From Clostridia bacterium (GTDB taxonomy: Bacteria; Bacillota; Clostridia; Christensenellales; Borkfalkiaceae), in contig JAFVRR010000010.1 in NCBI GenBank assembly GCA_017504165.1, forward strand, positions 62,001 to 126,000: a DNA stretch of 64,000 nucleotides, given 5' to 3'. A program made the translations under genes and the position numbers. Positions within the stretch are counted from its first letter, which is position 1, and every line of letters starts with the position of its first letter. Below the pieces are notes generated by a model. It saw nothing but the letters and a program-made list of their open reading frames with translations. It was not told where the DNA came from and made no database searches. This document shows positions 8,611-17,684 of the stretch, in pieces.

Positions 8611-9870
8611 ATGAAAACTAAGGCAGTTAGGCTTTACGGCAAGGAAGATTTAAGACTTGAAGAATTTGACCTTCCTGAAATTAAAGATGATGAAATTTTA
8701 GCGTCGGTTGTATCCGACAGTATTTGTATGTCTACCTTTAAAGCGGTAGAACAAGGCGCTGACCACAAGCGTGTACCTAACGATTGCGCGACTAATCCCG
8801 TAATTGTTGGCCACGAATTTAGTGGCGAAATTTTAAAAGTTGGTAAAAAATGGCAAGACAAATTTAAAGTTGGTCAAAAATACGCCATTCAACCTGCTAT
8901 GAGCGACGGCTCGGTACAAGCCCCAGGTTATTCTTACGGAACAATCGGTGGCGATAGCCAATACGTTATAATTTCTAATAGGCTTATCGAATGCGGAAAC
9001 TTACTTCCATACGAAGGCGAAGGTTTCTTTAGCGCATCGCTTGCAGAACCTGTTTCTTGCATTATTGCAGGCTATCACGAAAACTATCATTCCGACTATG
9101 AAAACCACACTCATATTATGGGTATTAAAGAAGGCGGTGCGGTTGCAATTTTAGCGGGCGCAGGTCCTATGGGTCTTAGCGCGGTTGACTACGGCGTGCA
9201 CGGTCCAAGAAAACCGTCTATAATCGTAGTTACCGATATTGACGACGCTAGACTTTCAAGGGCTGCGGAACTTTTAACGGTTGAAGACGCAAAACGTAAC
9301 GGCGTTGATTTATATTACGTTAACACTTCAAAGTACGAAAACCCAGTTGAATATATGAGAGGTTTAACGGGCGGTAAAGGCTTTGACGACGTGTTCGTTT
9401 ACGCGCCTGTTACCCCACTTGTTGAACAAGCGGACGCACTTCTTGGCGACGGCGGTTGTTTAAACTTCTTTGCAGGCCCTATCGACCATTCTTTCTCTGC
9501 AAAAGTTAACTTCTATAACGTACACTACGCGTTTACTAGAATTACGGGAACGTCTGGCGGTAACACTAAAGATATGATAGAGTCGTTAGAATTATCGGGT
9601 AAAAATTTAATCAACCCTGCTATTATGGTTACTCATATTGGCGGTCTTGATAGCGTAATTCCTACCGTTTTAAACCTTCCTAATATTAAGGGTGCTAAAA
9701 AACTTGTATATACGCATATTTCAATGCCAATGACTGCTATTAGCGATTTTGAAAAACTTGGCGAAACCGACCCTATGTTTAAAAAACTTGACGAAATTTG
9801 CAAGAAGAACAACGGGCTTTGGAGCGTAGAGGCAGAAAAATATTTACTTGCTAACTGCAAGAAGATTTAA
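8611..9870 (+). CDS. Zinc-dependent medium-chain dehydrogenase, L-sorbose-1-phosphate reductase-like
   Basis: This 419-residue protein belongs to the zinc-binding alcohol dehydrogenase superfamily. C39 and the GHE motif (67-69) supply zinc ligands, and LAGAGPMG at about 182-189 is the Rossmann nucleotide loop. Length and N-terminus fit the SorE-like group (L-sorbose 1-phosphate reductase) better than threonine or sorbitol dehydrogenases. The downstream gene, 8 bases away, is a mannitol-1-phosphate dehydrogenase homologue, so the pair probably interconverts a ketose phosphate and polyol phosphates. No PTS gene is adjacent. AAAGGAG precedes ATG 8611. Substrate is inferred, not shown. Confidence 0.75.
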   Translation: MKTKAVRLYGKEDLRLEEFDLPEIKDDEILASVVSDSICMSTFKAVEQGADHKRVPNDCATNPVIVGHEFSGEILKVGKKWQDKFKVGQKYAIQPAMSDGSVQAPGYSYGTIGGDSQYVIISNRLIECGNLLPYEGEGFFSASLAEPVSCIIAGYHENYHSDYENHTHIMGIKEGGAVAILAGAGPMGLSAVDYGVHGPRKPSIIVVTDIDDARLSRAAELLTVEDAKRNGVDLYYVNTSKYENPVEYMRGLTGGKGFDDVFVYAPVTPLVEQADALLGDGGCLNFFAGPIDHSFSAKVNFYNVHYAFTRITGTSGGNTKDMIESLELSGKNLINPAIMVTHIGGLDSVIPTVLNLPNIKGAKKLVYTHISMPMTAISDFEKLGETDPMFKKLDEICKKNNGLWSVEAEKYLLANCKKI

Positions 9871-9878
9871 GGTGTAAT

Positions 9879-11096
9879 ATGAAAAAATTTATTATGTACG
9901 GCGCTGGTAATATCGGGCGTGGTTTTATTGGACAATTGTTTTCAGAAAGTAACTATTCGGTAGGTTTTATCGATATCAATAAAGAAGTTATCGGCAAGTT
10001 AAACGCCGACAAATGCTACCCGGTAGACGTCGTTACTAGCGAGAAAATTGAAGAATTTATCGTAAAAAACGTGTACGGCATTGACGGTACGGATTTAGAA
10101 CTTGTAGCAAGCGAAATAGCATCTTGTGACGTTATGGCAACGGCTATCGGCGTAAACGTTCTTAAGTTTATTGCAAGGCCAATCGCGCTTGGTTTGAAAA
10201 AGAGATTTGAAAATAACGCTAAACCACTTAATATAATAATTTGCGAAAACTTAATTGGCGCGGATGAATATTTAAAGGGCTTAATCAAGGCGGAAATTCC
10301 CGAATACGAAAAGGAAATTGATAGTAGTATCGGTTTCGTTGAGGCAAGTATCGGTAGAATGGTACCCGTTTTACCAGAAGAGAAAAAGCAAGGTAACGTA
10401 CTTAGGGTTTTCGTTGAGCCTTATAACATTTTGCCCGTTGATAAAGATGCGTTTAAGGGCGAAATTCCTGAAGTTAAAAACCTTTATCCATTCTCTCCGT
10501 TTAGTTTATTTATTCAAAGAAAATTATTTATGCATAATATGAGCCACGCAACGTGCGCTTACTTAGGCAATTTAAGAAACTACGAATATATTTACGAGGC
10601 TATTAGCGACTACGATATTAGATATTTAACTTATAGGGCGCTTATGCAATCTGCCCTTGCTTTATCTATCGAAAACGGAGTTAATTTTAAGATTTTATCC
10701 GAGCACGCCGAAAATTTATTATATCGTTTCCAAAATACCGCGCTTGCAGATACTATTGCTAGGGTTGGTAAAGACACTATTAGAAAATTAAGCGAAAACG
10801 ATAGACTTATCGGCGCATTAAAACTCTGCGAAAAGCACGGCGTTTCTTGCGACGTACTTTGCGTAGCAATCGCTTGCGCTATGGCGTTTAATCCAAACGG
10901 CGACGAAAGAAGTCAAGAATTATACGAATACGCTTGCGCTAACGGCGCTATCAAAACGCTTGAAAAATACTCTAACTATACTGGCGAAAAGAAAGAACTT
11001 ATCGAAAAACTTTACAAAATGGTAAAAGACGGCAAAGAAATTAAAGAGTTGATTGCCGTATGTGATGACTTGAGCGGTAATCAAGTGCGTGTGTAA
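9879..11096 (+). CDS. mtlD: Mannitol-1-phosphate 5-dehydrogenase family protein
   Basis: This cytoplasmic NAD-dependent oxidoreductase of the long-chain mannitol dehydrogenase family would convert mannitol 1-phosphate to fructose 6-phosphate. The Rossmann motif GAGNIGRGFIG is at residues 8-18. The catalytic block K-x4-N-x2-H occurs near 214-222 (KLFMHNMSH), followed by AYLG as in MtlD. At 405 residues it is slightly longer than typical 380-residue MtlD. It is co-transcribed with the sorbose-phosphate reductase-like gene and ends at a strong terminator. A related activity such as altronate or fructuronate reduction cannot be excluded. Confidence 0.78.
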   Translation: MKKFIMYGAGNIGRGFIGQLFSESNYSVGFIDINKEVIGKLNADKCYPVDVVTSEKIEEFIVKNVYGIDGTDLELVASEIASCDVMATAIGVNVLKFIARPIALGLKKRFENNAKPLNIIICENLIGADEYLKGLIKAEIPEYEKEIDSSIGFVEASIGRMVPVLPEEKKQGNVLRVFVEPYNILPVDKDAFKGEIPEVKNLYPFSPFSLFIQRKLFMHNMSHATCAYLGNLRNYEYIYEAISDYDIRYLTYRALMQSALALSIENGVNFKILSEHAENLLYRFQNTALADTIARVGKDTIRKLSENDRLIGALKLCEKHGVSCDVLCVAIACAMAFNPNGDERSQELYEYACANGAIKTLEKYSNYTGEKKELIEKLYKMVKDGKEIKELIAVCDDLSGNQVRV

Positions 11097-11109
11097 ATCA
11101 AATTATACT

Positions 11110-11141
11110 AAAAAATGCAGGCGAAACGCCTGCGTTTTTTA
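11110..11141 (+). terminator. Rho-independent terminator after mtlD-like gene
   Basis: The stem GCAGGCG / CGCCTGC has loop AAA and is followed by TTTTTT. Confidence 0.9.
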
Positions 11142-11200
11142 TTGCGATTTTTGTTAAAAAGTTGTAATATAATATAAAAGTCAATGCAAAAGGGAAATTT

Positions 11201-12502
11201 ATGGATATTTCGTTTATCGTATTTTTAATAACTTGTTTATTTATGGTTATAAGCGTTTTGTTTATGCCTAAAATAAAAATATTCAATAAAAAAATTAGCA
11301 CCTATTGGGTAGTCACCACTATAGGCGCTATTATTTGCGTTGTATTTAGCGATATAAAATTTACACTTATTTTAGATTCCCTTTTAAAAGATTCGGCAAT
11401 AAACCCCGTAAAAATATTAGTGCTTTTTATTTCAATGACTGTTTTGTCAATTTTCTTAGACGAACTTGGCTTTTTCGGGTATCTTGCTAACGTCACTTTA
11501 AAAAAGGCAAAAACTAGTCAAACGAAACTTTTTATTTACCTTTACGTTGCCGTTTCTATTCTTACCGTTTTTACTTCTAACGACGTAATCATATTATCGT
11601 TTACTCCATTTATTTGTTATTTTTGCAAAAATGCAAAAATTAGCCCTATGCCGTACTTAATATCTGAATTTGTTGCGGCAAACACTTTAAGTATGATGCT
11701 TGTTATTGGCAATCCGACTAACATTTACCTTGCAACTTCCTACGGTTTTGATTTTTTAGAGTATTTTAAAATAATGCTTATTCCAACGATTTTATCTGGA
11801 ATAACGGCTTTTATAGTACTCTATTTATTGTTTAGGAAAAAACTTTCCCAAAAGATAGAAGGAGAAGAAGGCTACATTTTAATTTCTGATAAATTCAGTT
11901 TAATAGTCGGTATTGCGCACTTATTGGTTTGCACGGTATTACTTGCAATTTCTTCTTACGTTAATTTAGAAATGTGGTTAATATCATTAGTTGCGGTTAT
12001 AAGTTTATTTGTTTGGAGCATTATTATAAATTTAATAAGGGGACATAAGCCGTATATCGTTAAAAACTGTATACTACGCGCTCCATACGAACTTATACCT
12101 TTCGTTTTGTCTATGTTTATTATGATAATAGTAATAGAAAAATCGGGCATTACGGAAAATATTGCAAATATTATAGGAAATGATTTTACCGTATTTAAAT
12201 ACGGAATAGCGTCCTTTTTATCGGCAAACGTTATAAATAATATTCCTATGAGCGCACTGTTTTCGTCAATAATTTCAACCGTCGACGCTAGCATTTTAAA
12301 AGGTGCGGTGTTTGCGTCCGTTATAGGCTCTAATTTAGGCGCGTTTTTAACGCCTATCGGGGCACTAGCGGGAATTATGTGGAATAATATATTACATAAC
12401 CACGGCGTTAAATTTAGTTATCTAGATTTTATAAAAACGGGGGTTATAGTGTCACTGCCAACTCTTTTCGTGGCACTTTTAACACTAAGTATACTAATTT
12501 AG
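11201..12502 (+). CDS. ArsB/NhaD (ion transporter superfamily) membrane transporter
   Basis: This 433-residue, almost wholly hydrophobic protein has about 11 membrane helices. The fold and motifs fit the ion transporter superfamily (ArsB, NhaD, citrate/SLC13-like): T-S-N-D-V-I-I-L-S near residue 127, a repeat-like S-A-N-V-I-N-N-I-P in the second half (near 344), and GSNLGAFLTPIGALAG near 372. The N-N-x-P and N-D motifs are the substrate/cation sites of this superfamily. It could export arsenite or exchange Na+ or an organic anion; no arsR or arsC is beside it, so arsenic is not supported. It sits alone between terminators, with AAAGGGAAATTT upstream of ATG 11201. Confidence 0.75.
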   Translation: MDISFIVFLITCLFMVISVLFMPKIKIFNKKISTYWVVTTIGAIICVVFSDIKFTLILDSLLKDSAINPVKILVLFISMTVLSIFLDELGFFGYLANVTLKKAKTSQTKLFIYLYVAVSILTVFTSNDVIILSFTPFICYFCKNAKISPMPYLISEFVAANTLSMMLVIGNPTNIYLATSYGFDFLEYFKIMLIPTILSGITAFIVLYLLFRKKLSQKIEGEEGYILISDKFSLIVGIAHLLVCTVLLAISSYVNLEMWLISLVAVISLFVWSIIINLIRGHKPYIVKNCILRAPYELIPFVLSMFIMIIVIEKSGITENIANIIGNDFTVFKYGIASFLSANVINNIPMSALFSSIISTVDASILKGAVFASVIGSNLGAFLTPIGALAGIMWNNILHNHGVKFSYLDFIKTGVIVSLPTLFVALLTLSILI

Positions 12503-12616
12503 TTATAAAATGCACTAAATATCGTTTTTTATTATCCGTTTAAAAGGGTTGTTTTCTATAAAAATAGCCACAACTATGGCAAGTTTGTTTCTATTTAAAA
12601 AAGTTCTAAAAAAATG

Positions 12617-12645
12617 TTGACATTAGATAATAAAATAGTTATAAT
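12617..12645 (+). promoter_or_regulatory. Sigma-A promoter of the TasA/SipW-like cluster
   Basis: TTGACA (12617-12622), a 17-base spacer and TATAAT (12640-12645) make a full consensus. AAAAAGGAG follows about 9 bases before the ATG. Such a strong promoter fits an abundant exported protein. Confidence 0.85.
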
Positions 12646-12688
12646 TATATTACTTTTTATATTCTTATAAAAAAAGGAGAAAAAAATT

Positions 12689-13303
12689 ATGAAAAAATTA
12701 AGCACACTTATTGCAATCGCGCTTATCGTAACAATCGGTAGCGTATACGCAGCATGGAGCTACGCTCAAGGTACTGCAGCATCTAACGAAATTACTCGTG
12801 AAATCAACATGGCTCAAGTAAATACAGACTCTAACAAGGGTTCAATTGCCGCTACGCCATACGACTTTGCTTTCTTAGTAGATGACGTTGACACTAAAGA
12901 CTACGTTGCAGACTTAGTTGGTACGGGTGATCTTACTTTAGTTTTCACTCCTGCTACTGGTGCAGATGCTTCTTTAGCAACAAACGGTATTACAATGCTT
13001 GCTACTATTACAGTAACTTACGTAGGCGATTCAGCTCCTACTTATACTGGCGTTGATAAAAACGGCGATGCTGTTACAGTTGTTCCTGTAAAGGCTGCTG
13101 CTGATAACACAATTGATATTACTGGTAATGGTGTTGACGGCAACACTAAAATTACCGCAGCGCAAATTGTTAGCGCGCTTGACTTCTGTGAAGAATCTGC
13201 AGGTAAGACAGTTATGCTTCCTACAAAAGCAGCGAACGACGCATTCCATACAGTTCTTAAAAACTTCACTATTAAAATTACTATCACTGAAGTAGTAGCT
13301 TAA
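12689..13303 (+). CDS. TasA/camelysin-like secreted protein, SipW-type substrate
   Basis: This 204-residue protein begins MKKLSTLIAIALIVTIG followed by VYAAWSYA. A signal sequence ending in a small-residue/aromatic W is characteristic of TasA/CotN/camelysin proteins cleaved by SipW-type peptidases. The mature part is Thr/Ala/Asp/Val-rich, has one Cys, and looks like an all-beta sandwich. The context is decisive: a SipW-like signal peptidase follows after 83 bases and a second exported protein after that. It may form a fibre or surface matrix component. Codon use is more optimised than in neighbours, which fits high expression. The exact family is uncertain because TasA homologues diverge greatly. 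Confidence 0.7.
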   Translation: MKKLSTLIAIALIVTIGSVYAAWSYAQGTAASNEITREINMAQVNTDSNKGSIAATPYDFAFLVDDVDTKDYVADLVGTGDLTLVFTPATGADASLATNGITMLATITVTYVGDSAPTYTGVDKNGDAVTVVPVKAAADNTIDITGNGVDGNTKITAAQIVSALDFCEESAGKTVMLPTKAANDAFHTVLKNFTIKITITEVVA

Positions 13304-13338
13304 TAAAATTTATTAAAAATGCAATAAAAAGGCTTTTG

Positions 13339-13376
13339 CACGGCGCAAATTTGCGCCGTGCTATCGCCATTTTTTA
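13339..13376 (+). terminator. Palindromic hairpin between tasA-like and sipW-like genes
   Basis: A perfect 22-base palindrome (CACGGCGCAAATTTGCGCCGTG) is followed after 9 bases by a T-run. It probably terminates partially, giving much more substrate than peptidase message. Confidence 0.7.
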
Positions 13377-13386
13377 AGGGTAACTA

Positions 13387-14250
13387 ATGACGGGGTTTGA
13401 ACTATACGTATTCTTTCTCTGCTTAATTGTTTTTATTGCTTTAACAGCCTTGTTTTCTTTCTTTATTTTTTACGTTGGAAAACAGAGAATAATTATTATT
13501 AAAAACGGCATTGCAGATGAAGAAATAACTAAATCCTTAAATAAAAGGATAGATAAAATGGCAAATAAAAATTATCGAATTTTTGATACAATCGAAAAGA
13601 TTGCATCAGTTTCTTTATGTGCCGTTTTATGTGTCCTTTTTATATTAGTTGGAATTTCTAGTTGTATTGGCGATACCAACGTAAAAAACTTGCCTGCAAT
13701 CAAGGTTATTGCGTCGACTTCTATGTCGGAAAAATATGAAAACAACAAGCACCTTTTTGAAAACGATTTGAACGACCAACTTCAACTTTTCGACGTTGTA
13801 TTATTACACGAACTTCCTAAAGAAGAAGATATTGAACTTTACGATATCGTCGTTTACGAACACGTGAGTGGCGCTCTTTTAATTCACCGCGTTATCGGTA
13901 TTGAAGAGCCTAACGAAAGCCATCCTAACGAAAGGTATTTCTTACTTCAAGGCGACGCCGTTCACTATCCCGATACTTTCCCTGTAAGATATTGTCAAAT
14001 GAAGAGTATTTATAAAGGCGAAAGAATACCAAACGTAGGTAGTTTCGTGTATTTTATGCAATCTCCTGCGGGAATTATTTGTTTAATACTTATCGTTGTT
14101 TCAATGCTTTTAATGCCTATTGCCGATAAATTTATTAGAAACGCAGAGTATGATAGAGTAGTTATTCTTGTAGAAAACGGAACTCTTGATAGAAAGGCGC
14201 TCAGTTTCTATAAGGGGAACGGATATAAAGGTGGTGGCGAAAATGAGTAA
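13387..14250 (+). CDS. sipW: Signal peptidase I, SipW/ER type
   Basis: This 287-residue membrane peptidase has helices at about 5-30, 70-95 and 220-245. The catalytic Ser is S113 in STSM. The position normally held by Lys in bacterial type I peptidases is H167 (LLIHRVIGI), which identifies the ER/archaeal-like SipW class using Ser-His. In Bacillus, SipW processes TasA and TapA, which fits the flanking exported proteins. The gene overlaps the next one by 8 bases (ATGAGTAA). A 70-residue N-terminal extension before the core is longer than usual. Confidence 0.88.
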   Translation: MTGFELYVFFLCLIVFIALTALFSFFIFYVGKQRIIIIKNGIADEEITKSLNKRIDKMANKNYRIFDTIEKIASVSLCAVLCVLFILVGISSCIGDTNVKNLPAIKVIASTSMSEKYENNKHLFENDLNDQLQLFDVVLLHELPKEEDIELYDIVVYEHVSGALLIHRVIGIEEPNESHPNERYFLLQGDAVHYPDTFPVRYCQMKSIYKGERIPNVGSFVYFMQSPAGIICLILIVVSMLLMPIADKFIRNAEYDRVVILVENGTLDRKALSFYKGNGYKGGGENE

Positions 14251-15232
14251 ATTAAGGTACGTCACTGCAATAGTTATAGTTTTTGTAATTGCACTTGTTT
14301 CCTTGGCAAATCCGTCGGTTTCAGCCGAATGGATTTACGGCGAAGCGCTTTCAGCCGATATCGACCTTGACGTTAACGTAGTAGTTATGCCGTGGGAAGG
14401 TGCGGACGAGTTGCCGTCGCAAAGTGAATATGGTAACAACCATAAAATACTTATTGAAAACGTGTTAAACGGTAAATACGTTTCGGGAAATACTACTCAA
14501 AATATCGGTCTTAATACGGAAAATTCTTATCTTGCTAAAGAAATTGCAAGCCGTAAAAATATTTCTTATCGTGACGCCAATCAACTTGGTAGTATGGATA
14601 TTTGGCAGTCTGATAGAATTAACGAATTCTTTAACCTTTCTGCTAGTTCGAATAAGGTTGAATTTATTCTTAAATTCCCAGACGGGTCCGACGATACTTA
14701 CTACTTATATAGTACAAGCCTTGATTTAGGTGACGGTTGGTCGCCGGAAATTCCAGTAGGGACGTATATTTATCCAGTTTATAAAACTACTTTACAAAGA
14801 AATGCTGCTGGTAAATGGGAGGCAATTTCTACTGAAGTAGGTCGAGCAAAATCGGCAAGATATAATAACCCTTATACCGGTTTAGCGTTAGGTAATGCGT
14901 TTGATACGAACTCTTGGGAAAAGGGTAAATTCGGCGCTACTTTAAGCGACGCTATTTATACTAAACTCAACTACGCTATGCCTGTTGAATCGCATAACGA
15001 TACGGATGAAACTTACTATTATTACGATAGTTCTTCAACTAATAACGTAACTGTTACTATTCAAAATAGCGAAAAGGCGGTTGCGTACGTTTACGACAGT
15101 AACGGAAATTTAGTTGCAACTAGAAATAATACTACTCAAGGCAGTCAAACTGTAACGTTTAAGCCAAGTAGAAATACAAGGTATTACGTAAAGATTACGG
15201 GTGACGTTTACTGTACTTTTACTATAGCATAA
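14243..15232 (+). CDS. Exported protein of the SipW cluster, unrecognised
   Basis: This 329-residue protein starts at ATG 14243 inside the end of the peptidase gene, with GGTGG-like sequence 9-14 bases upstream. Its signal peptide ends VSAEWIYGEA at about 22-31; the aromatic residue just after the small residues resembles the upstream TasA-like protein, so both are probably processed by the same SipW. The body has no Cys cluster or catalytic motif I recognise. The last 80 residues (Val/Thr/Tyr-rich, ending CTFTIA) look like a beta-sandwich pre-peptidase-type domain. It could play the TapA role of anchoring or nucleating the TasA-like protein; this is inference from position only. Confidence 0.6.
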   Translation: MSKLRYVTAIVIVFVIALVSLANPSVSAEWIYGEALSADIDLDVNVVVMPWEGADELPSQSEYGNNHKILIENVLNGKYVSGNTTQNIGLNTENSYLAKEIASRKNISYRDANQLGSMDIWQSDRINEFFNLSASSNKVEFILKFPDGSDDTYYLYSTSLDLGDGWSPEIPVGTYIYPVYKTTLQRNAAGKWEAISTEVGRAKSARYNNPYTGLALGNAFDTNSWEKGKFGATLSDAIYTKLNYAMPVESHNDTDETYYYYDSSSTNNVTVTIQNSEKAVAYVYDSNGNLVATRNNTTQGSQTVTFKPSRNTRYYVKITGDVYCTFTIA

Positions 15233-15240
15233 ATCTTATT

Positions 15241-15275
15241 AAAAAAACTACGCTTTCAAAAGCGTAGTTTTTTAT
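15241..15275 (+). terminator. Terminator of the SipW cluster
   Basis: Stem AAACTACGCTTT / AAAGCGTAGTTT with loop CA, followed by a T-run. Confidence 0.9.
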
Positions 15276-15402
15276 TTCACAACAAATAAATTATGATTTT
15301 TTAAAAAAATTTATTAAAAAGGGATTTTCTTTTTATAAAAACTATGATACAATATGTGGCGTAGTGCATTTTTCACAAATAACGGACAAAAGGAGAATAA
15401 TT

Positions 15403-17598
15403 ATGAGTAAAATGTGGTTATTTATTATGCTCGGAATTTGCGCTTTGGCTTTAATTTACGTAGTATACAACTACGTAAGTATCAAAAAGTTAAAAGAAGG
15501 TAACGAGCGTATGGTTAAAATGAGCGCTATCATTCGTGAAGGCGCGGGCGTATTCCTTAAAAAAGAATTTACAACTATCGGTATAGTAGTTCTTATTATC
15601 GCGTTGTTGTTATCTTTATTTATTGAAAAGTTTAGTGGTCTTACCTATATTTTAGGCGCGCTTATGAGTAGCGTTGTTTGTATTTTAGGTATGAAGTCGG
15701 CAACTTACGCAAACGTAAGAACTGCAAACGTTGCTAAAGAAACTCTTTCAATCGGCAAAACTGTAAAAGTTGCCCTTGGCGGTGGCTCAGTTAGTGGTAT
15801 TTCCGTTCAAGCAATGGGTTTACTTGGCCTTTTATTAGTAGTTTTAGTTAGCGGTGTTGGTCCACAAACTTTTAATGGTATTGAAACTTTATCTGGCACG
15901 GGCATTCAAGCATACGAAGGTTGCGGTATTATTTTTATCGACGCATTACTTACTAACGCGTCTATTATGAGAATTACTGCATACTCTCTTGGTTGTTCTA
16001 CAGTTGCAATGTTCAACCGTGTAGCAGGTGGTAACTTCACTAAAGCAGCGGATATTTCTGCCGATATTTTAGGTAAAATTCGTAACGATTTACCAGAAGA
16101 CGATAGCCGTGTTCCTAACGTAATTGCAGACTTTATCGGCGATAACGTTAACGATATTGCAGGTAACTGTTCAGACCTACTTGAAAGTTTCGTTGCTACT
16201 ATGAGCGCATCTATCGTAGTTGCGGTTGGTTTATTATCTACCGTTGGTATGACTAGCGAAATGTTTACTTCTTCTTACGTATTCCCACTTGTTATTGCAG
16301 GTGGCGGTTTACTTGGCTGTCTTATCGGTTTACTTTTCGCTCAAATTAAGAAAATGGGTGACGACCCTTCTAAAGAACTTAACCTTGCAACTTACATATC
16401 TGCAGGCGTTTCTATAATAACTTGCGGTGTTGCCGCATACCTTGCGTTTGGTAATACTGCAAGCGAACTTTTTAAAGAATTAGGCTTTAAAATCGGTTGG
16501 GCATCTCCTTGGGTTTGCGCAGTATTAGGTATTATAAGCGGTGTTGCTATCGGCGCTATTACCGAATATTACACTAGTGACGCTAATAAGCCAACAAGGC
16601 AAATTGCCGAATACGCAGTAGAAGGCGAGGCTTTCCTTGTAACTAAAGGAGACGCGGTAGGTTCACGTTCTTGCTTATACCCAATTGCTATTATTGCAGT
16701 ATCATTACTTGTTTCTGGTGTATTATGCGGTACTTACGGTATTGCTATTGCATCACTTGGTATGCTTTCTTTCGTAGGTACAACCGTTTCTATCGACGCG
16801 TTCGGTCCTATTGCGGATAACGCGGGCGGTCTTGCGGAATCTTGTCACTTAGACCCTGAAGTTCGTGTTATTACCGATAAACTTGACTCTGTAGGTAACA
16901 CTACTGCCGCTATCGGTAAAGGTTTTGCTATCGGCTCTGCTGCATTTGCTACCGTTTCTCTTATCGTTGCGTTTATTGGTAACTATAAAACTGCGGGAAT
17001 TGCCGCTCCACAGTTTACCGATTTATCTTTAATCCCTGTAGTTGCGGGCTTAATTATCGGTGGCGCTCTTATTGAATTCTTTAGCGCAGTATTAACTGAC
17101 AATACAATCAATTCTGCAAAAGAACTTGCAAACGTTGGCGATAGACAACTTTCCGACCCTGCTATTTTAGCGGGCGAAAAAGATCCAGACTACAACGAAT
17201 TAGTTCGCCTTGCAACTGCATCTGCACTTAAGAGAATGTTATTCCCATCAATTATCGCCCTTGCAGTTCCACTCGTAGGTGGTGCAGTATTCGGCGTTAA
17301 CTTTGTACTTGGTATCTTACTTGGTGCAACGGTAGTTGCTATTCCACGCGCGATATTTATGGGCAACTCTGGCGGTGCTTTCGACAACGCTAAAAAGTAT
17401 ATTGAACAAGGTAAACTTTTAGGTCACGGCAAAGGCTCTGCGGCTCATAAAGCGGCGGTTACAGGCGATACAATCGGCGATACTCGTAAAGACGTTGTAG
17501 GCGTAGCGCTTGATATTTTTATTAAAATGATGTCAACTGTTTCTACTACTTTATTCGTATTAATCGCAGCACTTAGCGCTCTTATCGGGTTACTTTAA
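15403..17598 (+). CDS. hppA: Membrane ion-pumping pyrophosphatase (K+-dependent type)
   Basis: This 731-residue protein with about 16 helices hydrolyses pyrophosphate and pumps H+ or Na+. The pyrophosphate-site motif is present in a variant form: DISADILGK and PEDDSRVP near residue 240, then GDNVNDIAGNCSDL. In GNTTAAIGKGFAIGSAA the Ala after GNTT marks the K+-dependent subfamily; K+-independent enzymes have Lys there. Whether it pumps H+ or Na+ cannot be told by eye. The start was placed at ATG 15403 because AAAAGGAG lies 8 bases upstream, although the frame is open to 15364. It is flanked by its own terminator. Confidence 0.95.
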   Translation: MSKMWLFIMLGICALALIYVVYNYVSIKKLKEGNERMVKMSAIIREGAGVFLKKEFTTIGIVVLIIALLLSLFIEKFSGLTYILGALMSSVVCILGMKSATYANVRTANVAKETLSIGKTVKVALGGGSVSGISVQAMGLLGLLLVVLVSGVGPQTFNGIETLSGTGIQAYEGCGIIFIDALLTNASIMRITAYSLGCSTVAMFNRVAGGNFTKAADISADILGKIRNDLPEDDSRVPNVIADFIGDNVNDIAGNCSDLLESFVATMSASIVVAVGLLSTVGMTSEMFTSSYVFPLVIAGGGLLGCLIGLLFAQIKKMGDDPSKELNLATYISAGVSIITCGVAAYLAFGNTASELFKELGFKIGWASPWVCAVLGIISGVAIGAITEYYTSDANKPTRQIAEYAVEGEAFLVTKGDAVGSRSCLYPIAIIAVSLLVSGVLCGTYGIAIASLGMLSFVGTTVSIDAFGPIADNAGGLAESCHLDPEVRVITDKLDSVGNTTAAIGKGFAIGSAAFATVSLIVAFIGNYKTAGIAAPQFTDLSLIPVVAGLIIGGALIEFFSAVLTDNTINSAKELANVGDRQLSDPAILAGEKDPDYNELVRLATASALKRMLFPSIIALAVPLVGGAVFGVNFVLGILLGATVVAIPRAIFMGNSGGAFDNAKKYIEQGKLLGHGKGSAAHKAAVTGDTIGDTRKDVVGVALDIFIKMMSTVSTTLFVLIAALSALIGLL

Positions 17599-17607
17599 TA
17601 AATAATT

Positions 17608-17639
17608 AAAACGCTTGCCGTATGGCAAGCGTTTTTTTC
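17608..17639 (+). terminator. Terminator of hppA
   Basis: Stem ACGCTTGCC / GGCAAGCGT with loop GTAT, then TTTTTT. Confidence 0.92.
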
Positions 17640-17642
17640 TTT

Positions 17643-17680
17643 AAAAGCGGATGGGCAAACGCCCATCCGCTTAAATTTTT
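17643..17680. terminator. Second hairpin, mainly terminator for the minus-strand sdpI-like gene
   Basis: Stem AAGCGGATGGGC / GCCCATCCGCTT, with T-runs in both directions, lies between convergent hppA and sdpI-like genes. Confidence 0.75.
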
Positions 17681-17684
17681 TTTA

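Noticed and set aside
11201-12502. Arsenite efflux operon
   Set aside because: The transporter fold allows ArsB, but there is no arsR, arsC or arsA beside it.
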